A DNA stretch of 64,000 nucleotides from Phycisphaerae bacterium. GTDB taxonomy: Bacteria > Chloroflexota > Anaerolineae > 4572-78 > J111. The stretch is taken from NCBI GenBank assembly GCA_028285035.1, contig JANQQF010000167.1, positions 28,486-92,485 on the forward strand, read 5' to 3'. The translations under genes and the position numbers were made by a program. Within the stretch, counting starts at the first letter, position 1. Each line of letters begins with the position of its first letter. Below the pieces are notes generated by a model. The model was not told the origin of the DNA, ran no database searches, and saw only the letters and a list, made by a program, of their open reading frames with translations. This document shows positions 1-8,513 of this stretch, piece after piece.

Positions 1-1417
1 CTCTATTCATCTGAGGTGAAGCCAATGGCTGAATTGTATCTGTTTGCTGTTGCTTGGCATAAATCGCTGCTGCGCCTCGAATGGCAATCAGAGTTTCCTC
101 CAATCCCAGCATTGGGGCAATACCTTCTTCTAACAATGCTTCGCTAACATCGTCCGGTAAATTTTCTTGGAGGGTGGCGACCACGGCTGCTGACATTTGT
201 CGCGCTTGGGCCGCTTTAACAAACGCCTTGCCAGTATTAACCCAAGTGGTTGGGTCACAAATGTCAGGGCGTGGATAGTCCAAAATTTTAAGGGTGACAC
301 TTTGTGGCCCACGCATCATGGCCTCAAAACAGTTATATTGGGCGGTTTCATCGCCCCAAATGTAGGTGTGATAATCCAGCGGGTTGGCCAAAGCCACACG
401 CTCGCCCAACACCTCAGCCAACGGCTCTAATTGGGCCGGAGTTAAAGCTGGTAGTGATAATCCAAGCCGCTCAACCATATCCGCAATCAAAGCAGCCTCC
501 CCACCAGAGGAGCTAATCGAGGCAATTTGTGTATTGGGTAACGGCCCAACCACAGACAAAAACTTCAACGCTTCCATAAACTCAGGGAGCGTTTTGACCC
601 GTAAGACGCCAAATCGCTCAAACAGGGCATCATACAGGCTATCGGCTCCGGCGAGTGAACTCGTATGGCTCAGGGTCAGTTGCTGCCCCAAATCTGAGGC
701 CCCCGATTTGATGACAACGATGGGGACTCGTTTTTTAAGGGCCTTATGTGCCGCTTGTGAAAAGGCCACAACATCGCTGAGTCCTTCCAGATGGATGCCG
801 ATGGCGGTAACCCGCTCGTCTTCTAGTAAAGCTTCGATATATTCGGCGATAGTGATGCCGGCTTGATTGCCCGTTGAAATCACATAAGCCAACGGCACCG
901 AGCGTTGTTGCATCGAGAGGCTGATGCTGATGTTGCCGCTTTGGGCGATGATCGCTACGCCTTTATCAAGTCGCTTGCCGCCCTGCTCATCGGGCCACAA
1001 GGTCACACCGTCCAGGTAATTCAAAACACCGTAGCAGTTTGGCCCAACCACCGCGAGATCGCCCATCGCAGCTTGCAGTCGAGCTTGCAGCGCGATGCCG
1101 TCACCACCTATTTCGGCAAATCCCGAAGCGTAACAAACCGCACCCCCTGCACCCCGTTCAGCTAAGGCCTCAATAGACGCAATAGTATCTTCAGTGGGCA
1201 CAGCAATGAATGAGGCATCTGGACCCGCTGGTAGTGAGGCGATGTCAGGGTAACAAGGTCGGCCCCCCATCTCAGCCCGTTTAGGATTGACGGGCCAGAT
1301 ATCACCCTCAAAGCCGATTAAATCACACTGCTTGATCACTGCCGCCGCAAAGCGACCCCCAATTACGGCGATGCTTTTGGGGCGGAGTAACCGTTTGATT
1401 GAGGCCAGCGGGGTCAT
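1..1417 (-). CDS. Acyl-CoA synthetase (NDP-forming), truncated by left window edge
   Basis: Reading the minus strand from an ATG at 1417 gives an open frame of about 472 residues that runs off the left edge. Residues 1-140 form a CoA-binding Rossmann-like domain (RPKSIAVIGG near residue 12; VGPNCYG near 124). Residues 150-300 resemble the succinyl-CoA ligase flavodoxin-like domain, with SHTSSLAG containing His251, the position of the phosphorylated histidine in ADP-forming acyl-CoA synthetases. The ATP-grasp half would lie outside the window. Such enzymes interconvert acyl-CoA and acid plus CoA with NTP synthesis or use. The start lies one base after the stop of the upstream acyl-CoA dehydrogenase, so the two are almost certainly co-transcribed and probably handle the same acyl-CoA. 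Substrate unknown. Confidence 0.88.
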   Translation of the reverse strand, partial: MTPLASIKRLLRPKSIAVIGGRFAAAVIKQCDLIGFEGDIWPVNPKRAEMGGRPCYPDIASLPAGPDASFIAVPTEDTIASIEALAERGAGGAVCYASGFAEIGGDGIALQARLQAAMGDLAVVGPNCYGVLNYLDGVTLWPDEQGGKRLDKGVAIIAQSGNISISLSMQQRSVPLAYVISTGNQAGITIAEYIEALLEDERVTAIGIHLEGLSDVVAFSQAAHKALKKRVPIVVIKSGASDLGQQLTLSHTSSLAGADSLYDALFERFGVLRVKTLPEFMEALKFLSVVGPLPNTQIASISSSGGEAALIADMVERLGLSLPALTPAQLEPLAEVLGERVALANPLDYHTYIWGDETAQYNCFEAMMRGPQSVTLKILDYPRPDICDPTTWVNTGKAFVKAAQARQMSAAVVATLQENLPDDVSEALLEEGIAPMLGLEETLIAIRGAAAIYAKQQQTDTIQPLASPQMNR

Positions 1418-1418
1418 T

Positions 1419-2582
1419 TTAGCGATTCTCGTAGGGGCGTAGCAAGGCCCGGGAGATGATGTGTCGTTGAATTTCGCTGGTGCCATCCCAGATGCGCTCG
1501 ACGCGGGCATCTCGCCAGAAACGAACTACTGGATTTTCCTCAGCCAGACCCATTCCACCAAAAATTTGTACCGCCTCATCGGTGACCATCGCTAGCATTT
1601 CGCTGGCGTGCAGCTTGGCCATCGCGTAATCTTCGTCCTTGGCCGTGCCTTTGTCTGTGCGCCAGGCCGCATCCAAGGTGAGCCATTCAGAGGCCCGGAT
1701 TTGGGTGGCCATATCGGCTAATTTGAAAGAAACGCCCTGATTTTTGCCAATGGGCTTGCCAAATTGGACCCGAGTGGTGGCCCAATCCTGGCAAAGCTCT
1801 AAGGTACGTTGGGCTCGACCCACACAGAAGGCGGCCACAGTCAGACGGGTGGCGCCGAGCCACGTTCCAGCCACATCGAAGCCTTTATGCTCTTCGCCTA
1901 AAATGTTGGCAGCGGGGACCCGACAATTATCAAATTCGAGGATACAGTTGTGGTAACCCCGATGGGAGACGACGTCGTAACCACGTTGGACAGTGAAGCC
2001 GGGGGTGTCCATATCGACGAGGAAGGAGGTGATTTTTTTGCGAATGCCGCGGGGCGTTTCCATCTCGCCGGTGGCCGCGAAGAGGATGACAAAATCGGCA
2101 ACATCAGCGTGGCTAATGAAGTGTTTGGTGCCATTGATGATGTAGTTGTCACCATCGCGTTCGGCTCGACACTCCATTCCGCGCAAATCAGAACCGGCAT
2201 TTGGCTCGGACATCGCTAAACAGTCGTGCCGTTTGCCTTGAATGGACGGGATCAAATAGCGCTCGATTTGCTCCCCCTGACAAGCCCGGAGGATGTTGCT
2301 CGGGCGGACGACGAAGTGTTGCAGCGCAAAGCTAGTCCGCCCCAACTCCCGCTCCATCAAAGCCAGAGATACTGCATCCAAATCGGCCCCACCATACTCC
2401 TCGGGCATATTGGCCGCATAAAGCCCATATTGCAGGGCCTTGTCCATAATCTGTTGGGCTAACTCAGGTCGCACGTCATTGTCGCGCTCGACTTCATCCT
2501 CATACGGAATCAATTCATTGTCGACAAATGATCGGACTGTGTCAACAATCATTTTTTGTTCTTCATTGAGATCAAGAAACAT
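1419..2582 (-). CDS. Acyl-CoA dehydrogenase
   Basis: A 387-residue FAD-dependent acyl-CoA dehydrogenase of normal family length, expected to introduce a 2,3-double bond into an acyl-CoA in the cytosol and pass electrons to ETF. The N-terminal helical domain begins FLDLNEEQKMIVDTVR. The mid-domain carries the substrate/FAD signature around CLAMSEPNAGSDL. The C-terminal domain has the flavin-binding QIFGGMGLAEENPV segment and ends with WDGTSEIQR. In medium-chain enzymes the catalytic base is the Glu of YEGT; here that position is Asp. The gene starts under a clear promoter with GAGGTG as ribosome-binding site and is followed after one base by an acyl-CoA synthetase. Substrate is not predictable by eye. 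Confidence 0.93.
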   Translation of the reverse strand: MFLDLNEEQKMIVDTVRSFVDNELIPYEDEVERDNDVRPELAQQIMDKALQYGLYAANMPEEYGGADLDAVSLALMERELGRTSFALQHFVVRPSNILRACQGEQIERYLIPSIQGKRHDCLAMSEPNAGSDLRGMECRAERDGDNYIINGTKHFISHADVADFVILFAATGEMETPRGIRKKITSFLVDMDTPGFTVQRGYDVVSHRGYHNCILEFDNCRVPAANILGEEHKGFDVAGTWLGATRLTVAAFCVGRAQRTLELCQDWATTRVQFGKPIGKNQGVSFKLADMATQIRASEWLTLDAAWRTDKGTAKDEDYAMAKLHASEMLAMVTDEAVQIFGGMGLAEENPVVRFWRDARVERIWDGTSEIQRHIISRALLRPYENR

Positions 2583-2628
2583 GAAAACACCTCTGTTTAG
2601 GGATTATCTTTTAGTTATTGATAACGTC

Positions 2629-2663
2629 GTTCCGAACAGTGGAACTGACTTGTTGAACGGAAC
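2629..2663. promoter_or_regulatory. Inverted repeat, probable operator at acyl-CoA dehydrogenase promoter
   Basis: GTTCCG-AACA and TGTT-(3 nt)-CGGAAC form an imperfect inverted repeat spanning 35 bases just downstream of the -10 box at 2670-2675. It would sit over the transcription start on the minus strand, a common position for a TetR- or GntR-type repressor of fatty-acid or acyl-CoA genes. No candidate regulator gene lies next to it. Confidence 0.5.
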
Positions 2664-2669
2664 AGCGCG

Positions 2670-2698
2670 ATATTAACACAAGCCTAAACAGGAGTCAA
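2670..2698 (-). promoter_or_regulatory. Sigma70-type promoter for acyl-CoA dehydrogenase operon
   Basis: On the minus strand TTGACT (2698-2693) is followed after exactly 17 bases by TAATAT (2675-2670), a near-consensus housekeeping promoter. It begins about 5 bases beyond the stop codon of the upstream SDR gene, so the dehydrogenase/synthetase pair has its own promoter. Confidence 0.7.
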
Positions 2699-2702
2699 TC
2701 TT

Positions 2703-3458
2703 TTAACCCCGCCCAATAAATGGCATCTTTGTGGCCATCACGGTCATAAATTGAACGTTGGCGTTAAGGGGGAGATTGGCCATATAGACGATGGCTTGCG
2801 CGACGTGCTCGACATCCATCAGTGGCTCACTGACAACCTCCCCATTCGCTTGCCGAGCGCCCTTAGCGATTGGGGAGGCCATCTCCGTGGTCGCGTTCCC
2901 GATGTCAATTTGACCGCAGGCGATCTCATATTTCCGACCATCCAGCGATGTCGATTTGGTGAGGCCGGTCACTGCGTGCTTAGTGGCGGTGTAGGGTGCG
3001 GTGTTGGGGCGAGGAACGTGCGCTGAAATGGAGCCATTGTTGATGATTCGTCCCCCGCGTGGGCTTTGGGCCTTCATCACCCGAAAGGCTGCTTGAGTAC
3101 ATAAAAACGCACCGGTCAGGTTCACATCGACCACCAGCTTCCATTGTTCGAAGGTCAAATCCTCCAGCGGGATGGCCGGGGCACCCACCCCAGCATTGTT
3201 GAATAATAGATCAAGCCGCCCAAACGTGTCAACGGTTTTGGTAAATAGAGCCTCCACTGAGGCTGGATCAACTACATCTGTCGGCACAACCAGCGTTTTG
3301 GTATCATCGCCAATCGTTTGGGCCGTTGCCTCTAGCGGCTCCAGGCGCCGCCCAGCTAATACGACCACATAGCCTTCTTTGGCTAAAGCAATAGCCGAGG
3401 CTTTGCCAATCCCTGTACCCGCCCCGGTGATGAGGGCGACTTTAGGTGTCTCATTCAT
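2703..3458 (-). CDS. Short-chain dehydrogenase/reductase (SDR)
   Basis: A 251-residue classical SDR oxidoreductase. TGAGTGIG at residues 11-18 is the TGxxxGxG nucleotide-binding motif, NNAG follows near residue 88, a serine in INNGSIS and YTATK give the Ser-Tyr-Lys catalytic set. Length and motif order are standard. It probably oxidises or reduces a hydroxyl/keto group with NAD(P)(H); Arg residues after beta-2 (AGRR) favour NADP(H). It is preceded by AAGGAAAA as ribosome-binding site and separated from the glutamine-synthetase-like gene upstream by a strong hairpin terminator, so it is probably transcribed from its own promoter. Substrate unknown. Confidence 0.9.
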   Translation of the reverse strand: MNETPKVALITGAGTGIGKASAIALAKEGYVVVLAGRRLEPLEATAQTIGDDTKTLVVPTDVVDPASVEALFTKTVDTFGRLDLLFNNAGVGAPAIPLEDLTFEQWKLVVDVNLTGAFLCTQAAFRVMKAQSPRGGRIINNGSISAHVPRPNTAPYTATKHAVTGLTKSTSLDGRKYEIACGQIDIGNATTEMASPIAKGARQANGEVVSEPLMDVEHVAQAIVYMANLPLNANVQFMTVMATKMPFIGRG

Positions 3459-3554
3459 TGGATATTTTCCTTTTAAGGTAGAATTGGGCCAAAATCATTT
3501 GAGGAGAAATTTACACTATACTTTTTTATTCAACAACCCTTTCAAGCGGACAAA

Positions 3555-3596
3555 TGAAAAAGCACCTTTGTTACTTTTCACGAAGGTGCTTTTTCA
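3555..3596. terminator. Bidirectional intrinsic terminator
   Basis: TGAAAAAGCACCTT (3555-3568) and its exact reverse complement (3583-3596) form a 14-bp stem with A- and T-rich arms. It lies 22 bases after the stop codon of the minus-strand glutamine-synthetase-like gene and would end that transcription unit. Confidence 0.85.
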
Positions 3597-3617
3597 GAAA
3601 TCAACTTTCCAGATAGA

Positions 3618-5069
3618 TCAAAACAACCAAAAATATTCCCGCTGCTCCCAATCGGTGACATCGGCCAAGAAGCGGGACAGTTCAAACTCCTTGAGGGTGA
3701 GGATGTAATCGACAAATTGATCGCCGAGCTGGGTACGGAATAGGGCATTCTCCCGTAGAGCAGTCAAGGCATCAAGCAAGCTGCTGGGGAGCTTGAGGGC
3801 TTCGGTGTCGTAGGGTTGGTCGGTCAGCGGCGGTGGTGCCAGTTGGCGCTCAATGCCGTCGAGACCGGAGATGATTTGGGAGGCCAAATAGAGGTAGGGG
3901 TTGGCGGTGGGATCCCCCACCCGATTTTCGATGCGAGTGGCGGGGTCGCCCATCCCGCCCAAAATCCGTATCATCGCTCCCTTATTATCGCGACTCCACA
4001 GCACCCGATCCGGAGCCAATTGGTAGGGACGATACCGTTTGTAGCCGTTGATCGTTGGCGTAGTGAAGACACAGGCGGCAGCGGCATGTTCTAATATTCC
4101 CGCCACAAACTGTTGTCCTAACGGTGAGATGGCATCCGACTCTTGTGCTGGCGTCAGGATATTTTCGCCCGTTTGGCGATCAACCAGCGATTGATGGAGA
4201 TGCCAGCCGCTGGAAAAGATGTTGGGTAACCCAGGGCGGCACATAAACGTGGCGTGGTAGCCGTGTCGTTGGCAAATCTGCTTGACCGCGCTGCGGAAGA
4301 GTACCATATTATCCGCCGACTCCAGATCTGGTCGGGCAGCAAAAGTGAACTCGACTTGACTGGGGCCAAACTCGACTTCGATGGAGCGCAGGGGCAAATT
4401 TAACGGGCGTAACTCGCGGCGCAAAATCTCTAGGACCGGCTCCAACTCATCCATCCGATTATCGGTCAAATATTGAAAGCCGTGGCCGAGCAAGCTGACC
4501 TCAGGTGGTTGAGCGGGCCAGCCCGATTGTTCGAAGCGTAAATTTGGGTCTTCTAGCTTGAAAAGGTGACACTCCACTTCCAGCCCCGTGATGTAATCCC
4601 AGCCTCGGTCGGTCAGCTGTTGCAAAGCGTTCTGGGCCTGATGACGGGTGGAAAAGGGCACAGGTCGGCCATCTGGTAGATAGATATCACATAACATCCA
4701 GCCTGTTTTCTTTGCCCAAGGCAAGACGCGGAAAGTGGCCGGATCGGGAATCATGATAAAATTCCCGGCCCCTTCCATTTCCGGCATATCCAACCCGGCC
4801 CCTTCACGCCACACTGGATAGACCGTGCGGTGGGAGGTGTCTTTGAGCAGCAAGGTACTGGTCATCGTGCAACCGTTCCGCATCGTTGAGGACAGGGCCT
4901 CGGCGTAGATCGTTTTGCCTCGCAGAATGCCGTGTTGATCGGCAAAGGAGAGTCGGACGACCTCTAAGTCGTCTGCTTTGAGCCGAGCTTCAATCTCGTG
5001 AGCTGCCTCGATTTGGGTTGGGGTCCAAAGGTTGTTTTGTTCGACAAAAGTTGCTTGCGAGTCGGTCAT
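3618..5069 (-). CDS. Glutamine synthetase-like gamma-glutamyl ligase
   Basis: A 483-residue member of the glutamine synthetase superfamily. Family motifs are SIEVEFGPSQVEFTF (metal-binding glutamates), WHLHQSL (ATP/metal loop, the GSGMHxHxS equivalent), RIENRVGDPTANPYLYLASQ and a C-terminal DWEQREYFWLF. The start is placed at 5069 because its ATG overlaps the upstream Rieske gene's TGA (ATGA), a translational-coupling arrangement; a longer frame to 5111 would overlap that gene. Coupling to a Rieske oxygenase recalls aniline-type pathways, where a GS-like enzyme makes a gamma-glutamyl amide before dioxygenation. A gamma-glutamyl-amine ligase is therefore more likely than ammonium-assimilating GlnA, but this is inference. 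Confidence 0.85.
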   Translation of the reverse strand: MTDSQATFVEQNNLWTPTQIEAAHEIEARLKADDLEVVRLSFADQHGILRGKTIYAEALSSTMRNGCTMTSTLLLKDTSHRTVYPVWREGAGLDMPEMEGAGNFIMIPDPATFRVLPWAKKTGWMLCDIYLPDGRPVPFSTRHQAQNALQQLTDRGWDYITGLEVECHLFKLEDPNLRFEQSGWPAQPPEVSLLGHGFQYLTDNRMDELEPVLEILRRELRPLNLPLRSIEVEFGPSQVEFTFAARPDLESADNMVLFRSAVKQICQRHGYHATFMCRPGLPNIFSSGWHLHQSLVDRQTGENILTPAQESDAISPLGQQFVAGILEHAAAACVFTTPTINGYKRYRPYQLAPDRVLWSRDNKGAMIRILGGMGDPATRIENRVGDPTANPYLYLASQIISGLDGIERQLAPPPLTDQPYDTEALKLPSSLLDALTALRENALFRTQLGDQFVDYILTLKEFELSRFLADVTDWEQREYFWLF

Positions 5070-6376
5070 TTGGCCGCCCACTCCGAACCCTGGCGGCGTT
5101 TCGCATCCCACTCGCGCCAGGAATTTTCCCAGGCCCCAACCTTGCCAAAAGCATCAACAGCTTCCGGCCCCCAAATTTTGGCCGCATCTTCCGCACCGAG
5201 TACCAGCTTTGGCGGAAGGCCATCCTGCACTTGAGCAATGGCCTCCCGCAACAGCTTGCGATAGGTGATGATGCCAATGTCGGAGCGGGCTAAATGCTCT
5301 TTGGTCCGGTCCTGGATTGCGCCTTGCGATTCCACCGCCCATTGGTCGTGAACATTGATGTCCTCGCCCATCCCCGTGTAGGTTTGGGTCTTTTGCTCAG
5401 CCGGATCAAAGCCGTAGTTGTTGGATTTGTTCATGCGGGGCATATAGTCGGGCAGGGTGTACAGTTCAAGCCGTTGCTCGCGCATCAATTCTTTATTAAC
5501 GGGATCACCAAAGCTGGTGAAAATCGCATACCAGTAGCTGTGCGTATCATCGACGGGCACATGCCACTGGGTGATGGTCATCTCCTTGCTCATCGGAATG
5601 GTGATGCCGTGGGGAAAGATCATATTGGTTACCCGGACGTGAACATCCTCGGGATTGACTTGGCGCAGGGTAATTAACCGCATCCCAAAGTCGGTGGTCT
5701 CAGCAATGATTTCAGGGCGATAATATTCGCGTAGCAACTTTGTGATCGGCATTCCGGAGTCGGCCGCTTCATCCCGAAACTGTTTGCCGTACTGCTCGGC
5801 TGGATCTTCATCCTCGAAAAAGCGGTGTAAAAACGAAGCGTGTGAGGGATCGATACCAACCTCAAGGATTTGGAGCCAGTTGCAATCGACAAAGCCTTTG
5901 AAAGCAAAGGTATATTCATCCGGTGCGGCAAAGCAATCGAAGGCGGGGAAGGCGGGAGGACGCCCTGGCCCCATATAGGCAAAGATGATGCCGTTTCGCT
6001 CCTCGCAGGGGTAAGATGTCTGCTCGATCTTTTGGAAATATTTGCTGCCGAGTGGTTCCGGCGGTTGTTCCAGACATTTGCCATTAGCATCAAACAGCCA
6101 GCCGTGAAAGGTGCAGCGCAAGCCACCACACTCCAAGCGACCGTAGCTCAAATCGGCCCCGCGATGGGCACAGTGCTGATCGATCAAGCCATATTGGCCC
6201 TGTTCATTACGAAAAAGAACCAAATCCTCACCCAGTAAGCGCACCGCTTTGATGGGACGTTCCTCTGGCAGTTCATCGACCAAGGCAGCCGGCTGCCAAT
6301 AGCGGCGCATAAACTCCCCAGCCGGTGTGCTCGGCCCTACACGGGTGATTTCGTCATTTTGTTCGGCGGTCATCAT
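5066..6376 (-). CDS. Rieske non-heme iron oxygenase, large subunit
   Basis: A 436-residue ring-hydroxylating oxygenase alpha subunit. The Rieske [2Fe-2S] ligands are Cys69-x-His71 and Cys88-x2-His91. The mononuclear iron site reads D176-x2-H179-x4-H184 (GIDPSHASFLH). Layout and length resemble the phthalate 4,5-dioxygenase/demethylase group. No reductase or ferredoxin gene lies nearby, so electrons must come from elsewhere. It is translationally coupled by an ATGA overlap to a glutamine-synthetase-like ligase, suggesting the substrate is an amine or its gamma-glutamyl amide. The N-terminus starts with two methionines, so the start could be either. Confidence 0.92.
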   Translation of the reverse strand: MMTAEQNDEITRVGPSTPAGEFMRRYWQPAALVDELPEERPIKAVRLLGEDLVLFRNEQGQYGLIDQHCAHRGADLSYGRLECGGLRCTFHGWLFDANGKCLEQPPEPLGSKYFQKIEQTSYPCEERNGIIFAYMGPGRPPAFPAFDCFAAPDEYTFAFKGFVDCNWLQILEVGIDPSHASFLHRFFEDEDPAEQYGKQFRDEAADSGMPITKLLREYYRPEIIAETTDFGMRLITLRQVNPEDVHVRVTNMIFPHGITIPMSKEMTITQWHVPVDDTHSYWYAIFTSFGDPVNKELMREQRLELYTLPDYMPRMNKSNNYGFDPAEQKTQTYTGMGEDINVHDQWAVESQGAIQDRTKEHLARSDIGIITYRKLLREAIAQVQDGLPPKLVLGAEDAAKIWGPEAVDAFGKVGAWENSWREWDAKRRQGSEWAAK

Positions 6377-6398
6377 TGTCTACGCTCCTTTGAAAGAA

Positions 6399-6488
6399 CC
6401 CTCACCCCCTAGCCCCCTATGCTTGCAGAGACACTCTCCCCAATTTTGGGAGAGGGGGAGGCCCCACGACGTAGGGTGGGGATGAGGG
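6399..6488. repeat. Dispersed palindromic repeat (CCCTCACCCC... family)
   Basis: The 305-base gap before the Rieske gene contains a G/C-strand-biased element. It starts CCCTCACCCCCTAGCC, has an inner hairpin of CTCTCCC, AATTTT, GGGAGAG, and ends GGGTGGGGATGAGGG, so the ends are complementary. A related fragment (CATCCCCTAGCCCCTT) occurs at about 63904-63920. It looks like a non-coding interspersed repeat; nothing else recognisable lies in this gap. Confidence 0.6.
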
Positions 6489-6681
6489 CCGTATTTTCAT
6501 TCTCCTCTGTCGTTTCGTCGAGGAAGTTAGTTGGTATGGCCCAATTATATCAAGAAGCCCAATCTCAGTGAAGGACAAAATGGCGAAATTTACCCGAAAA
6601 ATATATCAATTTGCGAGGTATTGAGCCAGTTTGTGGAAAATGTATCGGGAAAAAGTGAAAAATTCAACCACTGACTTAACC

Positions 6682-7155
6682 TTACTCCCCCGGCAACGCA
6701 TCCCGACTGAGCGAATTGTGTTCGATTAGGGTGGTCATCACAATCAAGGTGGTTACAGTATATTGTCTGGCTAAGTTTAGCGTGATTTTTTGTAAGTGAG
6801 GTAGTGAGGTCGCGGCTACTTTGGCAATGAGATCATCATCACCAGTGACCCAGTGACAGGCCAAAACCTCAGAGATGGAGCGTAATACAACTTTGACGTG
6901 TTCGGTGCTGCCAGCGGGCACCCGAATGCGAATAAAGGCGACGACCGGGAATCCAGCTGCTGGTAAATTGACCTCAGCGCGGTACCCAGTGATGATACCC
7001 GCCTCTTCCAGTCGCTTGACCCGTTCTGTGACCGCCGAGCGAGACAGCCCGACCCGCTGGCCGAGTTCGGTGGTTGAGATTCGGGCATCCTCTTGCAGGA
7101 TTTCGAGGATGTGCCAGCCCGTTTCATCAAGCAGTGATGCGGATTTATTGTTCAT
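6682..7155 (-). CDS. Lrp/AsnC family transcriptional regulator
   Basis: A 157-residue protein with the standard Lrp/AsnC layout. Residues 10-60 form a winged helix-turn-helix (ISTTELGQRVGLSRSAVTERVKRLEEAGII). The remainder is a RAM/ligand-binding domain (VACHWVTGDDDLIAKVAATSLPHLQ) that normally binds amino acids and mediates octamer formation. It is transcribed divergently from a PLP-dependent sulfur amino acid enzyme across a 131-bp gap containing GGCAAA/TTTGCC arms at 7199-7226. It probably controls that gene and itself in response to an amino acid such as methionine. Confidence 0.92.
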   Translation of the reverse strand: MNNKSASLLDETGWHILEILQEDARISTTELGQRVGLSRSAVTERVKRLEEAGIITGYRAEVNLPAAGFPVVAFIRIRVPAGSTEHVKVVLRSISEVLACHWVTGDDDLIAKVAATSLPHLQKITLNLARQYTVTTLIVMTTLIEHNSLSRDALPGE

Positions 7156-7198
7156 TTGATAGACTCCCAGCCAATGATAATGTGGCTAAACCGGATGA

Positions 7199-7226
7199 GG
7201 CAAATTTACAAAATATGATGTTTGCC
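7199..7226. promoter_or_regulatory. Candidate Lrp-type operator
   Basis: GGCAAA and TTTGCC flank a 16-base AT-rich centre in the divergent promoter region between the Lrp-type regulator and the PLP enzyme. Short GC-edged arms around an A/T core fit an Lrp-family site, but the assignment rests on position only. Confidence 0.35.
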
Positions 7227-7286
7227 CCCCCATCTTCTCAATGGTAAACTCGCCCTACACCACTACAACTCAGGAGCAATCTACCG

Positions 7287-8489
7287 ATGGAATCCTCAAA
7301 ATTGGGGGTGAAAACCCTGGCCATTCACGCGGGCGAACGGCCCGATCCTGTCACGAAAGCAGCATCACCCAACCTGGTGATGTCCACCACCTACACCACC
7401 ACGGCGGACATCGCCTTTTCGGTGGAAGGGGCGGGTGAGGATGATCCCTACGTTTACACCCGCTGGTCCAATCCAACAATTGATCAGTTGGAAGAGAAGC
7501 TGGCGATCTTGGAGGGGGCCGAGGCGTGTGTTTGTTTTGCCAGTGGAATGGCGGCGATTAGCGCGCTGTTCCTGCATTTTCTGGGCAATGGTGATCGCTT
7601 GGTAATGAGCGATGTCGCGTATGCCGGAGCCTCGGAGTTGACCAACGAGATTTTACCCAAGATGGGCATCGACATCGTCAAGGTAGATATGACCGATCTC
7701 GAAGCCTTGGCTGAGGCCATCACCCCCACGACCAAGTTGGTCTATCTTGAAACCCCAGCCAATCCAATTTCTCGGTTGACCGACATCAAGGCGGCGGCAG
7801 AGATCGCTCGTGAAGCGGGTGTTCCTGTCGCCGTGGATTCGACCTTTGCTACACCGATTGCCACCCAACCCATCGCCCTCGGGGCCGATTTTGTGGTCCA
7901 CTCTCTGACCAAGTACATCGGTGGGCACGGTGACGCGCTGGGTGGGGCGATTCTCGGCCCGAAAGATGTGTTGGGCGATCTGCGGCGCATCATCAATGTG
8001 CGGATTGGGGGCGTGCTGAGTCCGTTTAATGCTTGGTTGATTTTGCGGGGCGTGGCGACGCTGCCCATTCGAATGAAGGCGCACGAGGAAAATGCCTTGC
8101 ATGTGGCCCAATTTTTAGAGAACCACCCCGCCATCAAGCGCATGATTTACCCCGGCCTGCCCTCTCATCCCCAACACGACTTGGCCCGCCAACAGATGGC
8201 GAACTTCTCCGGAATGATGACTTTTCAGGTGGAAGATGGACCCCATACCGCCCACGCTTTAGCCGAACATCTCAAAATCTGGCACTACGCCGTTTCCCTG
8301 GGCCATCATCGAAGCTTACTTTTCTACCTGGGCACCAGCGATTTGCTGGAAACCTCCTTTCCCTTGGATGAAGCCCAGCGTGAGAGCTATCGCAATTTTG
8401 CTGGCGATGGTGTATTCCGGGTGTCCGTCGGTTTGGAAGATGCCGATGATTTGTGCGCTGATTTGGATCAGGCGTTGGCGAAGGTGTAA
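7287..8489 (+). CDS. Trans-sulfuration family PLP enzyme (methionine gamma-lyase or cystathionine gamma-synthase-like)
   Basis: A 400-residue Cys/Met metabolism PLP-dependent enzyme. YTRWSNPT (residues 57-64) is the phosphate-binding tyrosine/arginine region, Asp184 lies in VAVDSTFATP, and the Schiff-base lysine is Lys209 in SLTKYIGGHGDALGG. AGGAG at 7272-7276 precedes the chosen ATG. The family performs gamma-elimination of methionine or gamma-replacement in cystathionine synthesis. The divergent Lrp-type regulator favours a catabolic methionine gamma-lyase, but sequence alone does not decide. A GNAT gene follows after 24 bases. Confidence 0.88.
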   Translation: MESSKLGVKTLAIHAGERPDPVTKAASPNLVMSTTYTTTADIAFSVEGAGEDDPYVYTRWSNPTIDQLEEKLAILEGAEACVCFASGMAAISALFLHFLGNGDRLVMSDVAYAGASELTNEILPKMGIDIVKVDMTDLEALAEAITPTTKLVYLETPANPISRLTDIKAAAEIAREAGVPVAVDSTFATPIATQPIALGADFVVHSLTKYIGGHGDALGGAILGPKDVLGDLRRIINVRIGGVLSPFNAWLILRGVATLPIRMKAHEENALHVAQFLENHPAIKRMIYPGLPSHPQHDLARQQMANFSGMMTFQVEDGPHTAHALAEHLKIWHYAVSLGHHRSLLFYLGTSDLLETSFPLDEAQRESYRNFAGDGVFRVSVGLEDADDLCADLDQALAKV

Positions 8490-8513
8490 GTTTGACCTAG
8501 CTGGAGCAGAGTT

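Noticed and set aside
1..1165. Several plus-strand frames of 65-160 codons at the left end
   Set aside because: They overlap an uninterrupted minus-strand frame encoding a recognisable NDP-forming acyl-CoA synthetase and show no domain features themselves.
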